Positions 1 through 11,392 of a DNA stretch of 64,000 nucleotides are shown in pieces. The notes under the pieces are model-generated. The model was not told where the DNA came from. It saw only the letters and a program-made list of their open reading frames with translations, and did no database searches. Location of the stretch: NCBI GenBank assembly GCA_009268125.1, contig WBOU01000005.1, positions 124,001 through 188,000 on the forward strand. The letters are read 5' to 3'. The translations under genes and the position numbers were made by a program. The stretch's first letter is position 1. Each line of letters opens with the position of its first letter. Source of the stretch: Chloroflexia bacterium SDU3-3. Lineage in GTDB: Bacteria > Chloroflexota > Chloroflexia > Chloroflexales > Roseiflexaceae.

Positions 1-326
1 CCGCGCTGATGCGCGATGTCGGCCAGCGGCGGCAGCAGGGCCTCCAGCCCGGCGGGCACGGGCACGCTGTCGGCCAGGGCCACAGCCCGCAGCCAGGCCA
101 CATGCTGCACTGGCCAGCCCGCCACTACGGCCCCCAGCACATCCGCGCCCAGGGCCAGCGCCACGGCGGGGGCGCCGCCGAGCAGCGCGGGCAGGTCGGC
201 GCTGGCGGCGGCTAGGAAGCGGTGGGACTGGTCGCGCAGCATGCGCGAGATCGCGGTGATGTCCTCGGGCGCGCACGGGCGCACCGTCGCCTGGCTGAGG
301 TCGAGCGGACGGCGAAAGAATGGCAT
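1..326 (-). CDS. N-terminal part of a GNAT-like acetyltransferase (runs off the left edge)
   Basis: An open frame reads leftward from an ATG at 326 with a purine-rich AGAAG just upstream and has no stop before the window edge, so about 108 residues are seen. The N-terminal stretch (VRPCAPEDITAISRML around residues 15-30) is the usual opening of GNAT N-acetyltransferases, in which a beta strand with R-P is followed by E-D and a helix. The acetyl-CoA loop is not in view, so the family call rests on this opening only. The gene is divergent from the glycosyltransferase at 407. The substrate cannot be told. Confidence 0.6.
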   Translation of the reverse strand, partial: MPFFRRPLDLSQATVRPCAPEDITAISRMLRDQSHRFLAAASADLPALLGGAPAVALALGADVLGAVVAGWPVQHVAWLRAVALADSVPVPAGLEALLPPLADIAHQR

Positions 327-406
327 AGTCAACTTCTTCTTGTGGATGGCGCGGCTGCCGCTGCGGCGGCCCCTCTGGCTGTAGTATACACGATAGGATC
401 TTTGCT

Positions 407-1534
407 ATGCAGTGGCTTTTTGGCCTGCTTGGGCTGGGCGCGGCCCTGGCCGCCGTGGCGGCGCAGGATGCCGCGCGCATGCGAGCCACGCCCCAGCTGC
501 CCCAGGCTGCCTCAGCGGCGGGCGGGCGCATCTCGGTGCTCATCCCCGCTCGCGACGAGGCCGGGCGGATCGGGGCATGCCTGGGGGGGCTGGCCCACCA
601 GCGCCTGCGCGCCTGCGAGGTGATAGTGGTGGATGACGCCTCGACCGACGGCACCGCCGATGTGGCCCGCGCCCACGCGGCGGCGCTGCCCGAGCTGCGC
701 GTGCTGGCGGGCCAGCCGCTGCCGCCGGGCTGGGCGGGCAAGTGCTGGGCCTGCTGGCAGGCCGCCCAGGCCGCGCGCGGCGAGTGGCTGCTGTTCCTCG
801 ACGCCGATGTGGTGCCCGCCCCTGGGCTGCTGGCCGACGCGCTGACCCACGCCCAGCGCGCCGACGCACTGACCCTGATGCCGCGCCAGACCCTCGTCAC
901 GCTGGCCGAGCGCCTGCTGGTGCCCGCCTTCCACACCATCCTCTATAGCCTCTACCCGCTGGCCGCCGTGGGCGACGCTAGCTCGCCGCTGGCGCTGTTT
1001 AACGGCCAGGCCATCCTCATCCGCCGCGAGGTGTACCAGGCCACCGGCGGGCACCGCAGCGTGCGCGCCAGCGTGCTGGAGGATGCCGACTACGCGGCGG
1101 TGGTGAAGGGCGCAGGCTACCGCATACGCGCCGCCGAGGCCTTCGGGCAGCTGTCGGCGCGCATGTACACGGGCTGGCCCGACGCGCTGGAGGGGCTGGG
1201 CAAAAACGCAGTGGCTGGGGCGCGCAGCGGCGGGCCGCGCAGCGCCTGGGTGGGCCTGCGCCAGGGGCTGCTGGCCTTCGGGCCGTGGTGGGCTATGGCG
1301 GCGGCGCTAGCGGCTGGCCCGCCGCTGGCGGCGGCGGGTGCGCTGGCCCTGGCCGCGCTGGCCGCCGCCCACGTGGGCTGGCTCTACCACCGGCGCTATG
1401 GCCTCGCACCGTGGTGGGGGCTGGCCTACCCGCTGGGCCTGGGCATCTACTACGCGGTGGCGCTGCGCGGGCTGCTGCGGGTGCGCGGCGGGCGCGGCGT
1501 GCGCTGGAAGGGCCGCGTGCTGGACGGGCGCTAG
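407..1534 (+). CDS. Membrane glycosyltransferase family 2 (CrtQ/CruC/HpnB-like)
   Basis: A 375-residue GT-A fold glycosyltransferase. An N-terminal hydrophobic segment is followed by a GT2 domain: SVLIPARDEAGR near residue 45, VVDDASTDGT near 75, the metal-binding D-A-D at 132-134 and LEDADY at 224-229, which supplies the acidic catalytic pair. The GWAGKCWA and FNGQAILIRREVY motifs are typical of GT2 enzymes that decorate carotenoids or hopanoids. Hydrophobic helices at about 283-365 anchor the C-terminus. The start is an ATG with AGGA upstream. The acceptor is a membrane lipid by family analogy; no carotenoid gene lies nearby in this window to confirm it. Confidence 0.8.
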   Translation: MQWLFGLLGLGAALAAVAAQDAARMRATPQLPQAASAAGGRISVLIPARDEAGRIGACLGGLAHQRLRACEVIVVDDASTDGTADVARAHAAALPELRVLAGQPLPPGWAGKCWACWQAAQAARGEWLLFLDADVVPAPGLLADALTHAQRADALTLMPRQTLVTLAERLLVPAFHTILYSLYPLAAVGDASSPLALFNGQAILIRREVYQATGGHRSVRASVLEDADYAAVVKGAGYRIRAAEAFGQLSARMYTGWPDALEGLGKNAVAGARSGGPRSAWVGLRQGLLAFGPWWAMAAALAAGPPLAAAGALALAALAAAHVGWLYHRRYGLAPWWGLAYPLGLGIYYAVALRGLLRVRGGRGVRWKGRVLDGR

Positions 1535-1589
1535 GGGGCCGATGGCCTAGTTCTTGCGCAGAGGAGGCAGAGCCAAAAGGAGAACTGCA

Positions 1590-2033
1590 ATGACTGAGCA
1601 AGAGCCGCAGACCATCGTCGCGCTGTTCGCGGCGCTGCCCGCCGCCACCACGGCGCTCGACGCGCTGCAGGCCGCCGGGCTGCCCTACACCAGCCTAGCC
1701 CTGCGCGAGCAGCGCCCCGACGACCCCGGCCTGCCCGCGCAGGCCCAGCAGGCCCAGCAGCTGTGGTCCGTCGCCGCCAATGTCGGCGGGCCGCTGCACC
1801 AGCGCGCCTACGATCTCCTCCGCGACCACGGGCCGCTGGCGCTCGGCCATAGCCGGGCCGACGCCCGCCCCGAGGCCACGCGCGGCAGCATCGCCTGGGG
1901 CCACTATGTATTCGAGACCAGCGCCCCCACCAACCCGATCGGCGATTCCGCCGGGACCACCGGCGTGAGCGGCGTGGCCACCAGCGGCATATTCGCCAGC
2001 GACGCGCTGGCCGAAGATCGCCCCGCCGACTAG
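1590..2033 (+). CDS. Small hypothetical protein, possible stress-type alpha/beta domain
   Basis: A 147-residue protein of unknown function. The start at 1590 has a good AAGGAG eight bases upstream; the frame is open further 5' but without a better start. The first 40 residues (IVALFAALPAATTALDALQAAGLP) read like the beta-alpha-beta opening of the general stress protein 17M type, which detects changes by paired residues in a short domain. The C-terminal 45 residues are rich in Gly, Ser, Thr and Ala and look unstructured. It follows the glycosyltransferase by 55 bases and could be co-transcribed. No catalytic motif is seen. Confidence 0.6.
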   Translation: MTEQEPQTIVALFAALPAATTALDALQAAGLPYTSLALREQRPDDPGLPAQAQQAQQLWSVAANVGGPLHQRAYDLLRDHGPLALGHSRADARPEATRGSIAWGHYVFETSAPTNPIGDSAGTTGVSGVATSGIFASDALAEDRPAD

Positions 2034-2060
2034 GGCCGATGCGTTCTTGAGCCACCAAAG

Positions 2061-2165
2061 TTTCTTTACCACGAAGACGCGAAGGTTTTATCACTTTGTT
2101 TCGAATCTCCATGCCGTCGTAGAGAGTGGATTCCTAGGTTCCTTGGAGTCTTGGTGGTAAAAGAA
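2061..2165. repeat. Two copies of the dispersed CTTCGTGGT / CTTGGTGGT repeat family
   Basis: One copy reads TACCACGAAGACGCGAAGG (minus orientation, about 2068-2086) and a second reads CCTTGGAGTCTTGGTGGTAA (plus orientation, about 2141-2160). The same words recur at 7559-7596, 9446-9567, 13244-13309, 13645-13785 and 16642-16755, always between genes. Confidence 0.8.
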
Positions 2166-2213
2166 TCGGCGCGCTGTCGAAAACGCATAGACTCTAGCCG
2201 CCAACGCCGCAGG

Positions 2214-2242
2214 GTGACATCGGCCCCCGTTTGTGCTAGCAT
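2214..2242 (+). promoter_or_regulatory. Sigma-70-type promoter of the trehalose operon
   Basis: GTGACA at 2214-2219 is separated by 17 bases from TAGCAT at 2237-2242, which is preceded by the extended -10 element TGC. Predicted transcription start is near 2249, about 150 bases upstream of the treY ATG. Confidence 0.55.
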
Positions 2243-2268
2243 AGCTCGCAGAGCAAATTGACCTGCCG

Positions 2269-2384
2269 CGTGCGTTTATGCTAGAGACGCACGCCCAAAC
2301 GTCAGATGCTTGCACTCAGACGGCCAAGACCAAACAATCAAGCACAGGCACCGCACTGCTCGCACCATGCCGTGCGGTGCTTTT
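2269..2384 (+). promoter_or_regulatory. Structured leader ending in a terminator-like hairpin before treY
   Basis: The predicted treY leader can form three hairpins: GCGTGCGT/ACGCACGC (2269-2276 with 2286-2293), CGTC/GACG (2300-2303 with 2319-2322), and GCACCGCAC/GTGCGGTGC (2348-2356 with 2372-2380) followed directly by TTTT. The last has the form of an intrinsic terminator placed 17 bases before the treY start. This would suit attenuation or a ligand-sensing leader, but no known riboswitch class is recognised. Confidence 0.5.
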
Positions 2385-2400
2385 CCATGAGAGGTTGACC

Positions 2401-5349
2401 ATGTCCGTCCTACCTGACACCGAGCCTCAGCGCGATTCGATGGAGAACCGCCCAAACCGCATCCCCAGCGCCACCTACCGCGTGCAGATGAATAGCGCCT
2501 TCACCTTCGCCCAGGCCCAGGCCATCGTGCCCTACCTGCGGGCGCTGGGCGTGAGCGACCTGTACGCCTCGCCGATCTTCCGCGCGCGGCCCGAGAGCAC
2601 CCACGGCTACGACATCGCCGACCACAACAGCCTCAACCCCGCGCTGGGCGGCGAGGATGGCTTCGAGCAGCTTTCCGCCGCCCTACGCGAGCACGACATG
2701 GGCCTGCTGCTCGACATCGTGCCCAACCACATGGGCATCGGCGAGCCTTCCAACACCTGGTGGATGGACGTGATCGAGAACGGCCCCTCCTCCAAGTACG
2801 CCCGCTTCTTCGACATCGACTGGCACCCCGTCAAGCGCGAGCTGGAGAACAAGGTGCTGCTGCCCATCCTGGGCGACCAGTACGGGCGTGTGCTAGAGCA
2901 GGGCGCGCTGCAGGTGCGCTACGAGGATGGCGCGTTCTGGCTGCACTACTACGAGCACTGCCTGCCGCTCAACCCCCGCAGCTACACCAACATCCTCGCG
3001 CCCCAGCTGGATGCGCTGGCCGAGCAGCTGGGCGACGACCACGCCGACCTGCTGGAGTACCAGAGCATCATCACCGCGCTCACCAACCTGCCCGAGCGCA
3101 CCGAGACCGACCAGGCCCGCGTGGCCGAGCGCCACCGCGAGAAGGAGATCATCAAGCGCCGCCTGGATGCGCTGTGCACCAGCTCGCAGGCGGTGCGTGA
3201 GGCCGTGGCGCGCAGCATCACCATGATCAATGGTGCGGCGGGCGACCCGCGCAGCTTCGACGCGCTCGACGACCTGATCGGCAGGCAGGCCTACCGCATG
3301 GCCTACTGGCGCGTGGCCGCCGAGGAGATCAACTACCGCCGCTTCTTCGACATCAACGACCTGGCCGCCATCCGCATGGAGGATGAGGAGGTCTTCCAGT
3401 CCACCCACCAGCTGCTGCTGCGCCTGCTGGCCGAGCAGAAGATCACCGGCGTGCGGCTCGACCACCCCGACGGCCTCTACGACCCCGAGGGCTATTTCCG
3501 GCGGCTCCAAGAGGCCTTCGCCATCGCCCAGATGGGACAGGACGCCGAGGGCATCGCCTGGGCCGAGCACGAGCGCCCGCTGTATGTGCTGGTCGAGAAG
3601 ATCCTGGCCCGCAACGAGCCGCTGCCCGAGAGCTGGCCGGTCTATGGCACCACCGGCTACGATTTCCTGAATGCGGCGGGCGGCGTGCTAGTGGACACAT
3701 CCGCCGAGCGGCGCATCAGCGAGATCTACAGCGACTTCATCGGCAGGAAGATCGACTTCGAGGATCTGGTCTACAACACCCGCAGGCAGATCATGCGCAC
3801 CTCGCTGGCCAGCGAGCTGACGGTGCTGGCCTACCAGCTCAGCCGCGTGGCCGAGCACAGCCGCTACTATCGCGACTTCACGCTCAACTCGCTGCGCGAG
3901 GCCCTGCGCGAGGTGATCGCCAGCTTCCCGGTGTACCGCACCTACACCGTGGCCGCCACCGACACGGTGAGCGAGCGCGACCAGCAGGTGATCGACCAGG
4001 CCCTGGCCCGCGCCCGCCGACACAACCTGGCCGCCGAGCCGACAATCTACGACTTCATCCGCGATGTGCTGCTGCTGCGCTACCCCGGCATGCTGGATGA
4101 AGCCGCCCGCGAGTCGCAGCGCCAGTTCGTGATGAAGTTCCAGCAGCTCACCGGCCCGGTGATGGCCAAGGGCCTAGAGGACACCGCCTTCTACATCTAC
4201 AACCGCCTCACCTCGCTGAACGAGGTCGGCGGCGAGCCGCGCCTGTTCGGCACCACCGTGGCCGCCTTCCACCGCCAGAACCACGAGCGCCTGCGCACAT
4301 GGCCGCTGGCCATGCTGGCATCCTCCACCCACGACACCAAGCGCAGCGAGGATGTGCGCGCCCGCATCAGCGTAATCTCCGAGCTGCCCGCCACATGGAA
4401 GACCCTACTCGGGCGACTCAGCCGCCTGAACCAGCGCAAGAAGCGCGAGATCGACGGCAGGCCCGCCCCCGACCGCAACGAGGAGTACCTGCTCTACCAG
4501 ACCATCCTCGGCACCCTGCCCATCGAGCCGCTGGATGAGGCCGCCCTGCGCGCCTACACCGCCCGCATCAAGGCCTACATGGTCAAGGCCATCCGCGAGG
4601 CCAAGGTGAACACCAGCTGGCTCAACCCCAACAGCGAGTACGATGACGCGGTGCAGGCCTTCGTCGAGGCCACCCTGGCCGACAGGCGCTTCATGGCCCA
4701 GATCCGCGAGCTGCACCAGCTGGTGGCCCACTTCGGCATCTACAACAGCCTCAGCCAGACCCTGCTGAAGCTCACATCCCCCGGCGTGCCCGACATCTAC
4801 CAGGGCACCGAGATGTTCGACTTCAGCCTAGTGGACCCCGACAACCGGCAGCCGGTGGACTACGCTCTGCGCACCTACCTGCTGGATGAGCTGACGACCA
4901 TGGATGTGCCCGCCCACGATCTGGCCCGCACCATCAGCGACCCGCGCGACAGCCGATCCAAGCTCTTTCTGGTCGCCAAGGTGCTGGCCTTCCGCGCCGC
5001 GCACCCCCAGCTCTTCCAGGGCGGCAGCTACGCCGCGCTGGCTGCCACCGGCACAGCCGACGAGCACGTGGTGGCCTTCGCCCGCCGCGCCGAGGACCAG
5101 ATGGCGATCGCCGTGGCCCCCAGGCTGCTGGCCAAGAAGCTGGGCGAGGCCCGGCTGCCGCTGGGCGCGGATGCCTGGGGCGATGACATGCTGGTGCTGG
5201 CCAGCGCCCGCGCCGGGCAGCTCTTCCGCAATGTGCTCACCGATGAGACCGTGGCCGCCGTCGAGCGCAGCGGCCAGGTGGGCCTGCCGCTGGCCCAGGT
5301 GCTGGCCAGCTTCCCGGTGGCCCTGCTCGCGCGCGACGAGCGCAGCTGA
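2401..5349 (+). CDS. treY: Malto-oligosyltrehalose synthase
   Basis: A 982-residue GH13 enzyme that isomerises the reducing-end alpha-1,4 bond of malto-oligosaccharides to the alpha,alpha-1,1 bond of trehalose. Family marks are ATYRVQM near the N-terminus, [11 protein letters not shown], the nucleophile Asp354 in [13 protein letters not shown], the acid Glu399 in LVEKIL and Asp645 in [14 protein letters not shown]. The protein is longer than many TreY proteins because of an extended region before Asp354. The ATG at 2401 is chosen, with GAGAGG upstream; the frame stays open to 2278, but that would put a terminator-like hairpin inside the gene. First gene of treY-treX-treZ; cytoplasmic, makes trehalose from glycogen. 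Confidence 0.95.
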   Translation: MSVLPDTEPQRDSMENRPNRIPSATYRVQMNSAFTFAQAQAIVPYLRALGVSDLYASPIFRARPESTHGYDIADHNSLNPALGGEDGFEQLSAALREHDMGLLLDIVPNHMGIGEPSNTWWMDVIENGPSSKYARFFDIDWHPVKRELENKVLLPILGDQYGRVLEQGALQVRYEDGAFWLHYYEHCLPLNPRSYTNILAPQLDALAEQLGDDHADLLEYQSIITALTNLPERTETDQARVAERHREKEIIKRRLDALCTSSQAVREAVARSITMINGAAGDPRSFDALDDLIGRQAYRMAYWRVAAEEINYRRFFDINDLAAIRMEDEEVFQSTHQLLLRLLAEQKITGVRLDHPDGLYDPEGYFRRLQEAFAIAQMGQDAEGIAWAEHERPLYVLVEKILARNEPLPESWPVYGTTGYDFLNAAGGVLVDTSAERRISEIYSDFIGRKIDFEDLVYNTRRQIMRTSLASELTVLAYQLSRVAEHSRYYRDFTLNSLREALREVIASFPVYRTYTVAATDTVSERDQQVIDQALARARRHNLAAEPTIYDFIRDVLLLRYPGMLDEAARESQRQFVMKFQQLTGPVMAKGLEDTAFYIYNRLTSLNEVGGEPRLFGTTVAAFHRQNHERLRTWPLAMLASSTHDTKRSEDVRARISVISELPATWKTLLGRLSRLNQRKKREIDGRPAPDRNEEYLLYQTILGTLPIEPLDEAALRAYTARIKAYMVKAIREAKVNTSWLNPNSEYDDAVQAFVEATLADRRFMAQIRELHQLVAHFGIYNSLSQTLLKLTSPGVPDIYQGTEMFDFSLVDPDNRQPVDYALRTYLLDELTTMDVPAHDLARTISDPRDSRSKLFLVAKVLAFRAAHPQLFQGGSYAALAATGTADEHVVAFARRAEDQMAIAVAPRLLAKKLGEARLPLGADAWGDDMLVLASARAGQLFRNVLTDETVAAVERSGQVGLPLAQVLASFPVALLARDERS

Positions 5350-5382
5350 TCTTGTACCCTTTCGAGCGAATCCGGAGGACGT

Positions 5383-7515
<2,133 letters not shown>

Positions 7516-7558
7516 ATCTTGCTCAGGCTATCAGCGGTATAGAAAACCAGAAGGCAGG

Positions 7559-7596
7559 CACCAGAACACCAAGGTTTTCGCCTTGGTGTTCTGGTG
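7559..7596. repeat. Perfect 16-bp hairpin built from two inverted repeat-family copies
   Basis: CACCAGAACACCAAGG (7559-7574) pairs without mismatch with CCTTGGTGTTCTGGTG (7581-7596) across a TTTTCG loop. The arms use the same words as the dispersed CTTGGTGTCTTGGTGG family. It lies between treX and treZ and lacks a T-run, so it may process or stabilise the operon mRNA rather than end it. Confidence 0.8.
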
Positions 7597-7625
7597 TTCG
7601 CCGCCACCCATAGAGAGGCACAGCC

Positions 7626-9428
7626 ATGATCTTCTCCCTGCCCTTCGGGGCCACGCCCGCAGCGGACGGCACCCACTTCCGGGTCTGGGCCGCCAGCGCC
7701 AGCCAGGTGGATGTGGTGATCTACCAGGATGGCAGCCCCGCCGCCGCCTACCCCATGCGCCCCGCGCCCGGCGGCTTCTTCGAGGCCAGCGTGCCCGGCG
7801 TGGGCCACGGGGCCAGGTATATGTACCGCCTGAACGGCGCAGACGACCGCCCCGACCCCGCCTCACGCTCGCAGCCCGAGGGCGTCCACGGCCCATCCGA
7901 GGTGGTGGACCCCGCCCGCCATCCCTGGGGCGACGCCGACTGGCGCGGCATCCCGATCGAGCAGGCCGTGATCTACGAGCTTCACACCGGCACCTTCACC
8001 CCCGAGGGCACCTTCGACAGCGCCATCCCGCGCCTGGCCGCCCTGCGCGACCTGGGCGTCACCGCCATCGAGATCATGCCGGTGGCCGACTTCCCCGGCC
8101 AGCGCGGCTGGGGCTACGACGGCGTCAGCCTGTTCGCACCATCCCGCGCCTACGGCGGGCCAGAGGCGCTGCGCAGGCTGGTGGACGCGGCCCACCAGCA
8201 GGGGCTGGCCGTCATCCTCGACGTGGTCTACAACCACCTCGGGCCGGATGGCAACTACCTGCGCCAGTTCGCCGAGCACTACTTCACCCACCGCCACAGC
8301 ACGCCCTGGGGCGACGCGCTGAACTTCGACGACGTGGCGAGCGAGCACGTGCGCGCCTTCTTCGTGGCCAACGCCTGCTACTGGGCCGCCGAGTTCCACC
8401 TGGATGGCCTGCGCCTCGACGCCACCCACGCCATCCAGGACGACAGCCCCACCCACATCCTAGCCGAGATCGCCGCCAGCGTCCGCGCTATCCAGCCGCC
8501 GGGCCGCCACTTCATCCTGATCGCCGAGGACGAGCGCAACCAGCCGCGCCTCATCCGCCCGCCCGCGCAGGGCGGCTACGGGCTGGATGCGGCCTGGGCC
8601 GACGACTTCCACCACCAGCTGCGCGTGGCGCTCACCGGCGAGCGCGAGGGCTACTACGCCGACTACACCGGCAGCGCCGCCGACCTGGCCGCCACCATGC
8701 GCCAGGGCTGGTTCTACACCGGCCAGATCTCGGCGGCCATGGGCCACCCGCGCGGCCAGCCCGCCGATGGCTGCCCGCCCTCGGCCTTCGTCTACTGCAT
8801 CCAAAACCACGACCAGGTGGGCAACCGCGCCTTCGGCGAGCGCCTGGGCCATATGGTGCCGCCCGAGGCCTACCGCATGGCCTCGGCGCTGCTGCTGCTG
8901 GCCCCCCACACGCCCATGATTTGGCAGGGCCAAGAGTGGGACGCCTCCACGCCCTTCCTCTACTTCACCGACCACCACGCCGAGCTGGGCAGGCTGGTGA
9001 CCGAGGGCCGCCGCAAGGAGTTCGCCCGCTTCGCCGCCTTCGCAGGCGAGCAGATCCCCGACCCCCAGGCCGATGAGACCTTCCTGCGATCGAAGCTGCG
9101 CTGGGCCGAGCGCGGGCAGCCCCGCCACGCCCAGACCCTGGCGCTCTACCGCGACCTGCTGGCCCTGCGCCCCAGCCTGCCCCAGGGCAGCTTCAACGCC
9201 CAGCCGCTGGGGCCGGACACCCTGGCCCTGCGCCGCAGCGATGCAGACCGCGAGCTGCTGCTGCTGGCCAACCTGCGCGGCGCAGCCCGCCACCCGCTCG
9301 ACGGCCAGTGGCAAGTGCTGCTCTCCACCGAGGAGGCCCGCTACGGCGGCGCGGGCGCGGCCACGCTCGCCGACGGCGCGGCCAGCTTCGACGGCCCCGC
9401 CGCCCTGCTGCTCCGCCGCGTGGGGTAG
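7626..9428 (+). CDS. treZ: Malto-oligosyltrehalose trehalohydrolase
   Basis: A 600-residue GH13 enzyme that hydrolyses the maltotriosyl-trehalose bond next to the trehalose unit and releases free trehalose. An N-terminal beta-sandwich (residues 1-95, GATPAADGTHFRVWA) precedes the barrel. Catalytic residues are Asp265 (GLRLDATHAI), Glu301 (LIAEDERN) and Asp396 (QNHDQVGN). The RGQP and PPSAFVYCIQNHDQ segments are diagnostic of TreZ against branching enzymes. The ATG has AGAGAGG upstream. It is the last gene of the trehalose operon, 110 bases after treX with a hairpin between, and is followed by an intrinsic terminator at 9579-9611. Confidence 0.95.
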   Translation: MIFSLPFGATPAADGTHFRVWAASASQVDVVIYQDGSPAAAYPMRPAPGGFFEASVPGVGHGARYMYRLNGADDRPDPASRSQPEGVHGPSEVVDPARHPWGDADWRGIPIEQAVIYELHTGTFTPEGTFDSAIPRLAALRDLGVTAIEIMPVADFPGQRGWGYDGVSLFAPSRAYGGPEALRRLVDAAHQQGLAVILDVVYNHLGPDGNYLRQFAEHYFTHRHSTPWGDALNFDDVASEHVRAFFVANACYWAAEFHLDGLRLDATHAIQDDSPTHILAEIAASVRAIQPPGRHFILIAEDERNQPRLIRPPAQGGYGLDAAWADDFHHQLRVALTGEREGYYADYTGSAADLAATMRQGWFYTGQISAAMGHPRGQPADGCPPSAFVYCIQNHDQVGNRAFGERLGHMVPPEAYRMASALLLLAPHTPMIWQGQEWDASTPFLYFTDHHAELGRLVTEGRRKEFARFAAFAGEQIPDPQADETFLRSKLRWAERGQPRHAQTLALYRDLLALRPSLPQGSFNAQPLGPDTLALRRSDADRELLLLANLRGAARHPLDGQWQVLLSTEEARYGGAGAATLADGAASFDGPAALLLRRVG

Positions 9429-9445
9429 GGGAAGGGGACGCATAC

Positions 9446-9567
9446 CACGAAGCCGCGAAGGCACGAAGGGAGAACCGACTCACCACCAAGACTCCAAGAT
9501 ACCAAGGAACACAAGGGCACAAACACCTCAAAGGCACGAAGCCGCGAAGGCACGAAGGCACATCAGG
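9446..9567. repeat. Cluster of ACCACGAAG / ACCAAGACTCCAAG repeat copies
   Basis: At least four copies in one orientation: ACCACGAAGCCGCGAAGGCA, ACCACCAAGACTCCAAGATA, CCAAGGAACACAAGGGCACA and AAGCCGCGAAGGCACGAAGG. The block starts 18 bases after treZ and ends just before its terminator, so it would lie in the 3' untranslated region of the operon. Confidence 0.8.
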
Positions 9568-9578
9568 GCGTAGGTGAA

Positions 9579-9611
9579 GGGAGATCACACCCGATAGGTG
9601 ATCTCCCTTTT
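9579..9611 (+). terminator. Intrinsic terminator of the treYXZ operon
   Basis: GGGAGATCAC (9579-9588) pairs perfectly with GTGATCTCCC (9598-9607), followed by TTTTAT. Confidence 0.85.
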
Positions 9612-9643
9612 ATCAAGAATAGGGGGAGCCTCGCCCGCCCTTC

Positions 9644-9973
9644 CCCATGCGGCGACGGTGGCGCTGGTGTTGGCTGGCCCTATGCACGAAGACCAGCCGC
9701 CAGGCAACGGCATCTGGAAACGGCAAAGCATACCACCAGCTGCGCTCCCAGCAAGCGATCTGCCCCAAACCATGATCGCGGCGCACCAGCCCACCTCTCC
9801 CATGCGGCGAAGGTGCCGCTGATGTTTTCATGGCCATATGCACGAACACCAGCGGCCAGCATTCGGCATCGGAACGCTTCAAATTGGGGTTCCAAGGGGC
9901 AACGCCCCTGGCGGGGTTCCAAGGGCGCGGAGCCCTTGGTGCCGCCCGCACAGGGCATCCACCACCAAACAAG
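9644..9973 (+). repeat. Composite dispersed repeat, one partial and one full copy
   Basis: The partial copy (9644-9722) holds CCATGCGGCGACGGTG followed by TATGCACGAAGACCAGCCGCC. The full copy (9797-9973) holds CCATGCGGCGAAGGTG, GGCCATATGCACGAACACCAG, GGAACGCTTCAAATTGGGG, then the self-complementary GGGGCAACGCCCC and AAGGGCGCGGAGCCCTT, and ends in GCCGCCCGCACAGGGCATCC. The same module order is found inverted at 13433-13605. No open reading frame or terminal inverted repeat with a transposase is present. The rest of this intergenic stretch is unassigned. Confidence 0.8.
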
Positions 9974-10054
9974 AACAACCACTATCCCTCGAAAGCATAC
10001 CCTGGCCGACCCGATAGCAAGGCACCATTTCGCCAAAACGGCCTTGGGACACCT

Positions 10055-10440
10055 AAGAAAATGACACCATGTCAGGGCATTGCCCCTGGCGGGGTTCCTA
10101 GGGGCTGGCCCCTCGACACTGCCCGCGCAGGGCATCCACTCACCACCCAAACACCACCGCCATCAGTGATGGGGAACACGTCGAAAAGTGACACCATGTG
10201 AGGGGCAACGCCCCTCGTGGGGGTCTAAGGGCGCGGAGTCCTTGGTGCCGCCCGCACAGGGCATCCACCACCAAACAAGCGCGTACCATCAACGGATCGC
10301 GCACCAGCCTCAGGCCGACCTAGGCGCTGCCCGCACAGGGCATCCACCGAACAAGCATCACCGCCATCGCGCATAGAAAAGAAGCCCAGCACCGATGTAA
10401 AAAGTGACACCATGCGAGGAGGCATGCCCCGGCTGCCGCC
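10055..10440 (+). repeat. Partial copies of the composite repeat with TGACACCATG modules
   Basis: Three copies of AAAGTGACACCATG (near 10058, 10185 and 10401) each lead into GGGGCAACGCCCC-like palindromes, and three copies of GCCCGCRCAGGGCATCCA (near 10120, 10248 and 10328) close the units. Spacing is irregular and the units are truncated to different degrees, which distinguishes them from a CRISPR array. The block fills most of the space before the pterin operon at 10541. Confidence 0.75.
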
Positions 10441-10540
10441 CCTCGGCACCCTTCTTGCCTCACCCCTCTAGCACATCCAAGCTAACCGGCACCGCGTAGC
10501 ATCTAGCGGCGTCGAGCAATTCACGAAGAGAAGCGCAACT

Positions 10541-11356
10541 ATGGTCGCAATCACCAGAAGATTCGATTTCTCCGCCGCCCACCGCTACTGGAACAGCGAC
10601 TGGAGCGCCGAGGAGAACCAGCGCGTGTTTGGCCGATGCACCAGCCCCTATGGGCACGGCCACAACTACCGGCTGGATGTCACCGTGCGCGGCCAGGCCA
10701 ACCCGGTCACCGGCATGGTGATCAACGTCACCGAGCTGAAGCGCGTGGTGAACGAGGTGCTGGCCGAGTTCGACCACAAGCACCTCAACGAGGACACGCC
10801 CTACTTCAAGCAGCAGATCCCCACCACCGAGAACATCGTGCGCGTGCTGTGGCGGCTGATCGCCCCCCAGCTGCCGCCCGAGGCCGCGCTGGCCCACCTG
10901 CGCCTGTACGAGATGGACGACCTGTGGGCCGACTACGCGGGCGAGGACGAGGCGCAGTTCTCGCGATCCTACGTGTTCTCGGCGGCGCACCGCCTGCACG
11001 CCCCGCAGCTCTCCGACGAGGAGAACCGCGAGCTGTACGGCAAGTGCAACAACCCCAATGGCCACGGCCACAACTACACGCTGGAGGTGAGCGTGCGCGG
11101 CGCGATAGACCCATCCACCGGCATGGTGATCGACCTCGTGGAAATGGACCGGGCCGTGCGCGGCGTGCTCGACACGCTCGACCACACCCACCTCGACCGC
11201 CAGGTGGCGCACTTCGCCGAGCGCACATCCACCGCCGAAAACATCGTCGTCTACCTGTGGGGCCAGCTGGCCCCGCGCTTCGAGGGGCGGCTGGCCCACC
11301 TGAGGCTGTGGGAGACGCGCAACAACAGCTTTGAATATAGCGGCGAGAGGCCGTAA
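10541..11356 (+). CDS. Tandem-fused 6-pyruvoyltetrahydropterin synthase (two complete domains)
   Basis: A 271-residue protein made of two 6-pyruvoyltetrahydropterin synthase domains (about 1-130 and 138-268). Each has the zinc-binding histidines (His14, His39, His41; His150, His175, His177), the catalytic Cys (Cys33; Cys169) in C-x5-HGH spacing, a D-H pair (FDHKH; LDHTH) and the substrate Glu (TTEN; TAEN). C-x5-HGHNY is the spacing of the animal enzyme; bacterial QueD usually has C-x3-HGH. The known reaction turns dihydroneopterin triphosphate into 6-pyruvoyltetrahydropterin. The next genes are GTP cyclohydrolase I and a short-chain reductase, which supports a tetrahydrobiopterin role. Usual family members are single-domain hexamers of about 140 residues. 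Confidence 0.88.
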   Translation: MVAITRRFDFSAAHRYWNSDWSAEENQRVFGRCTSPYGHGHNYRLDVTVRGQANPVTGMVINVTELKRVVNEVLAEFDHKHLNEDTPYFKQQIPTTENIVRVLWRLIAPQLPPEAALAHLRLYEMDDLWADYAGEDEAQFSRSYVFSAAHRLHAPQLSDEENRELYGKCNNPNGHGHNYTLEVSVRGAIDPSTGMVIDLVEMDRAVRGVLDTLDHTHLDRQVAHFAERTSTAENIVVYLWGQLAPRFEGRLAHLRLWETRNNSFEYSGERP

Positions 11357-11392
11357 CATACAGCAGTACACCCACCACGATTGGAGCAGACC

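Noticed and set aside
512-1054. Antisense open frames inside the glycosyltransferase and most other genes
   Set aside because: GC-rich codons leave few stops in other frames. These frames are rich in Arg, Ala, Gly and His, lack ribosome sites and mirror real genes.
2278-2400. N-terminal extension of treY from 2278
   Set aside because: The frame is open, but the stretch holds the terminator-like hairpin, has no ribosome site at 2278 and encodes residues unlike any TreY start. The ATG at 2401 has GAGAGG upstream.
10055-10440. CRISPR array
   Set aside because: Units recur, but their lengths and spacing are irregular, they are truncated to different degrees, contain palindromes and have inverted copies elsewhere. 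No cas gene is present.
10541-11356. QueD (queuosine pathway) assignment
   Set aside because: The Cys spacing is C-x5-HGH rather than the C-x3-HGH usual for QueD, queC and queE are not adjacent, and a reductase gene is.
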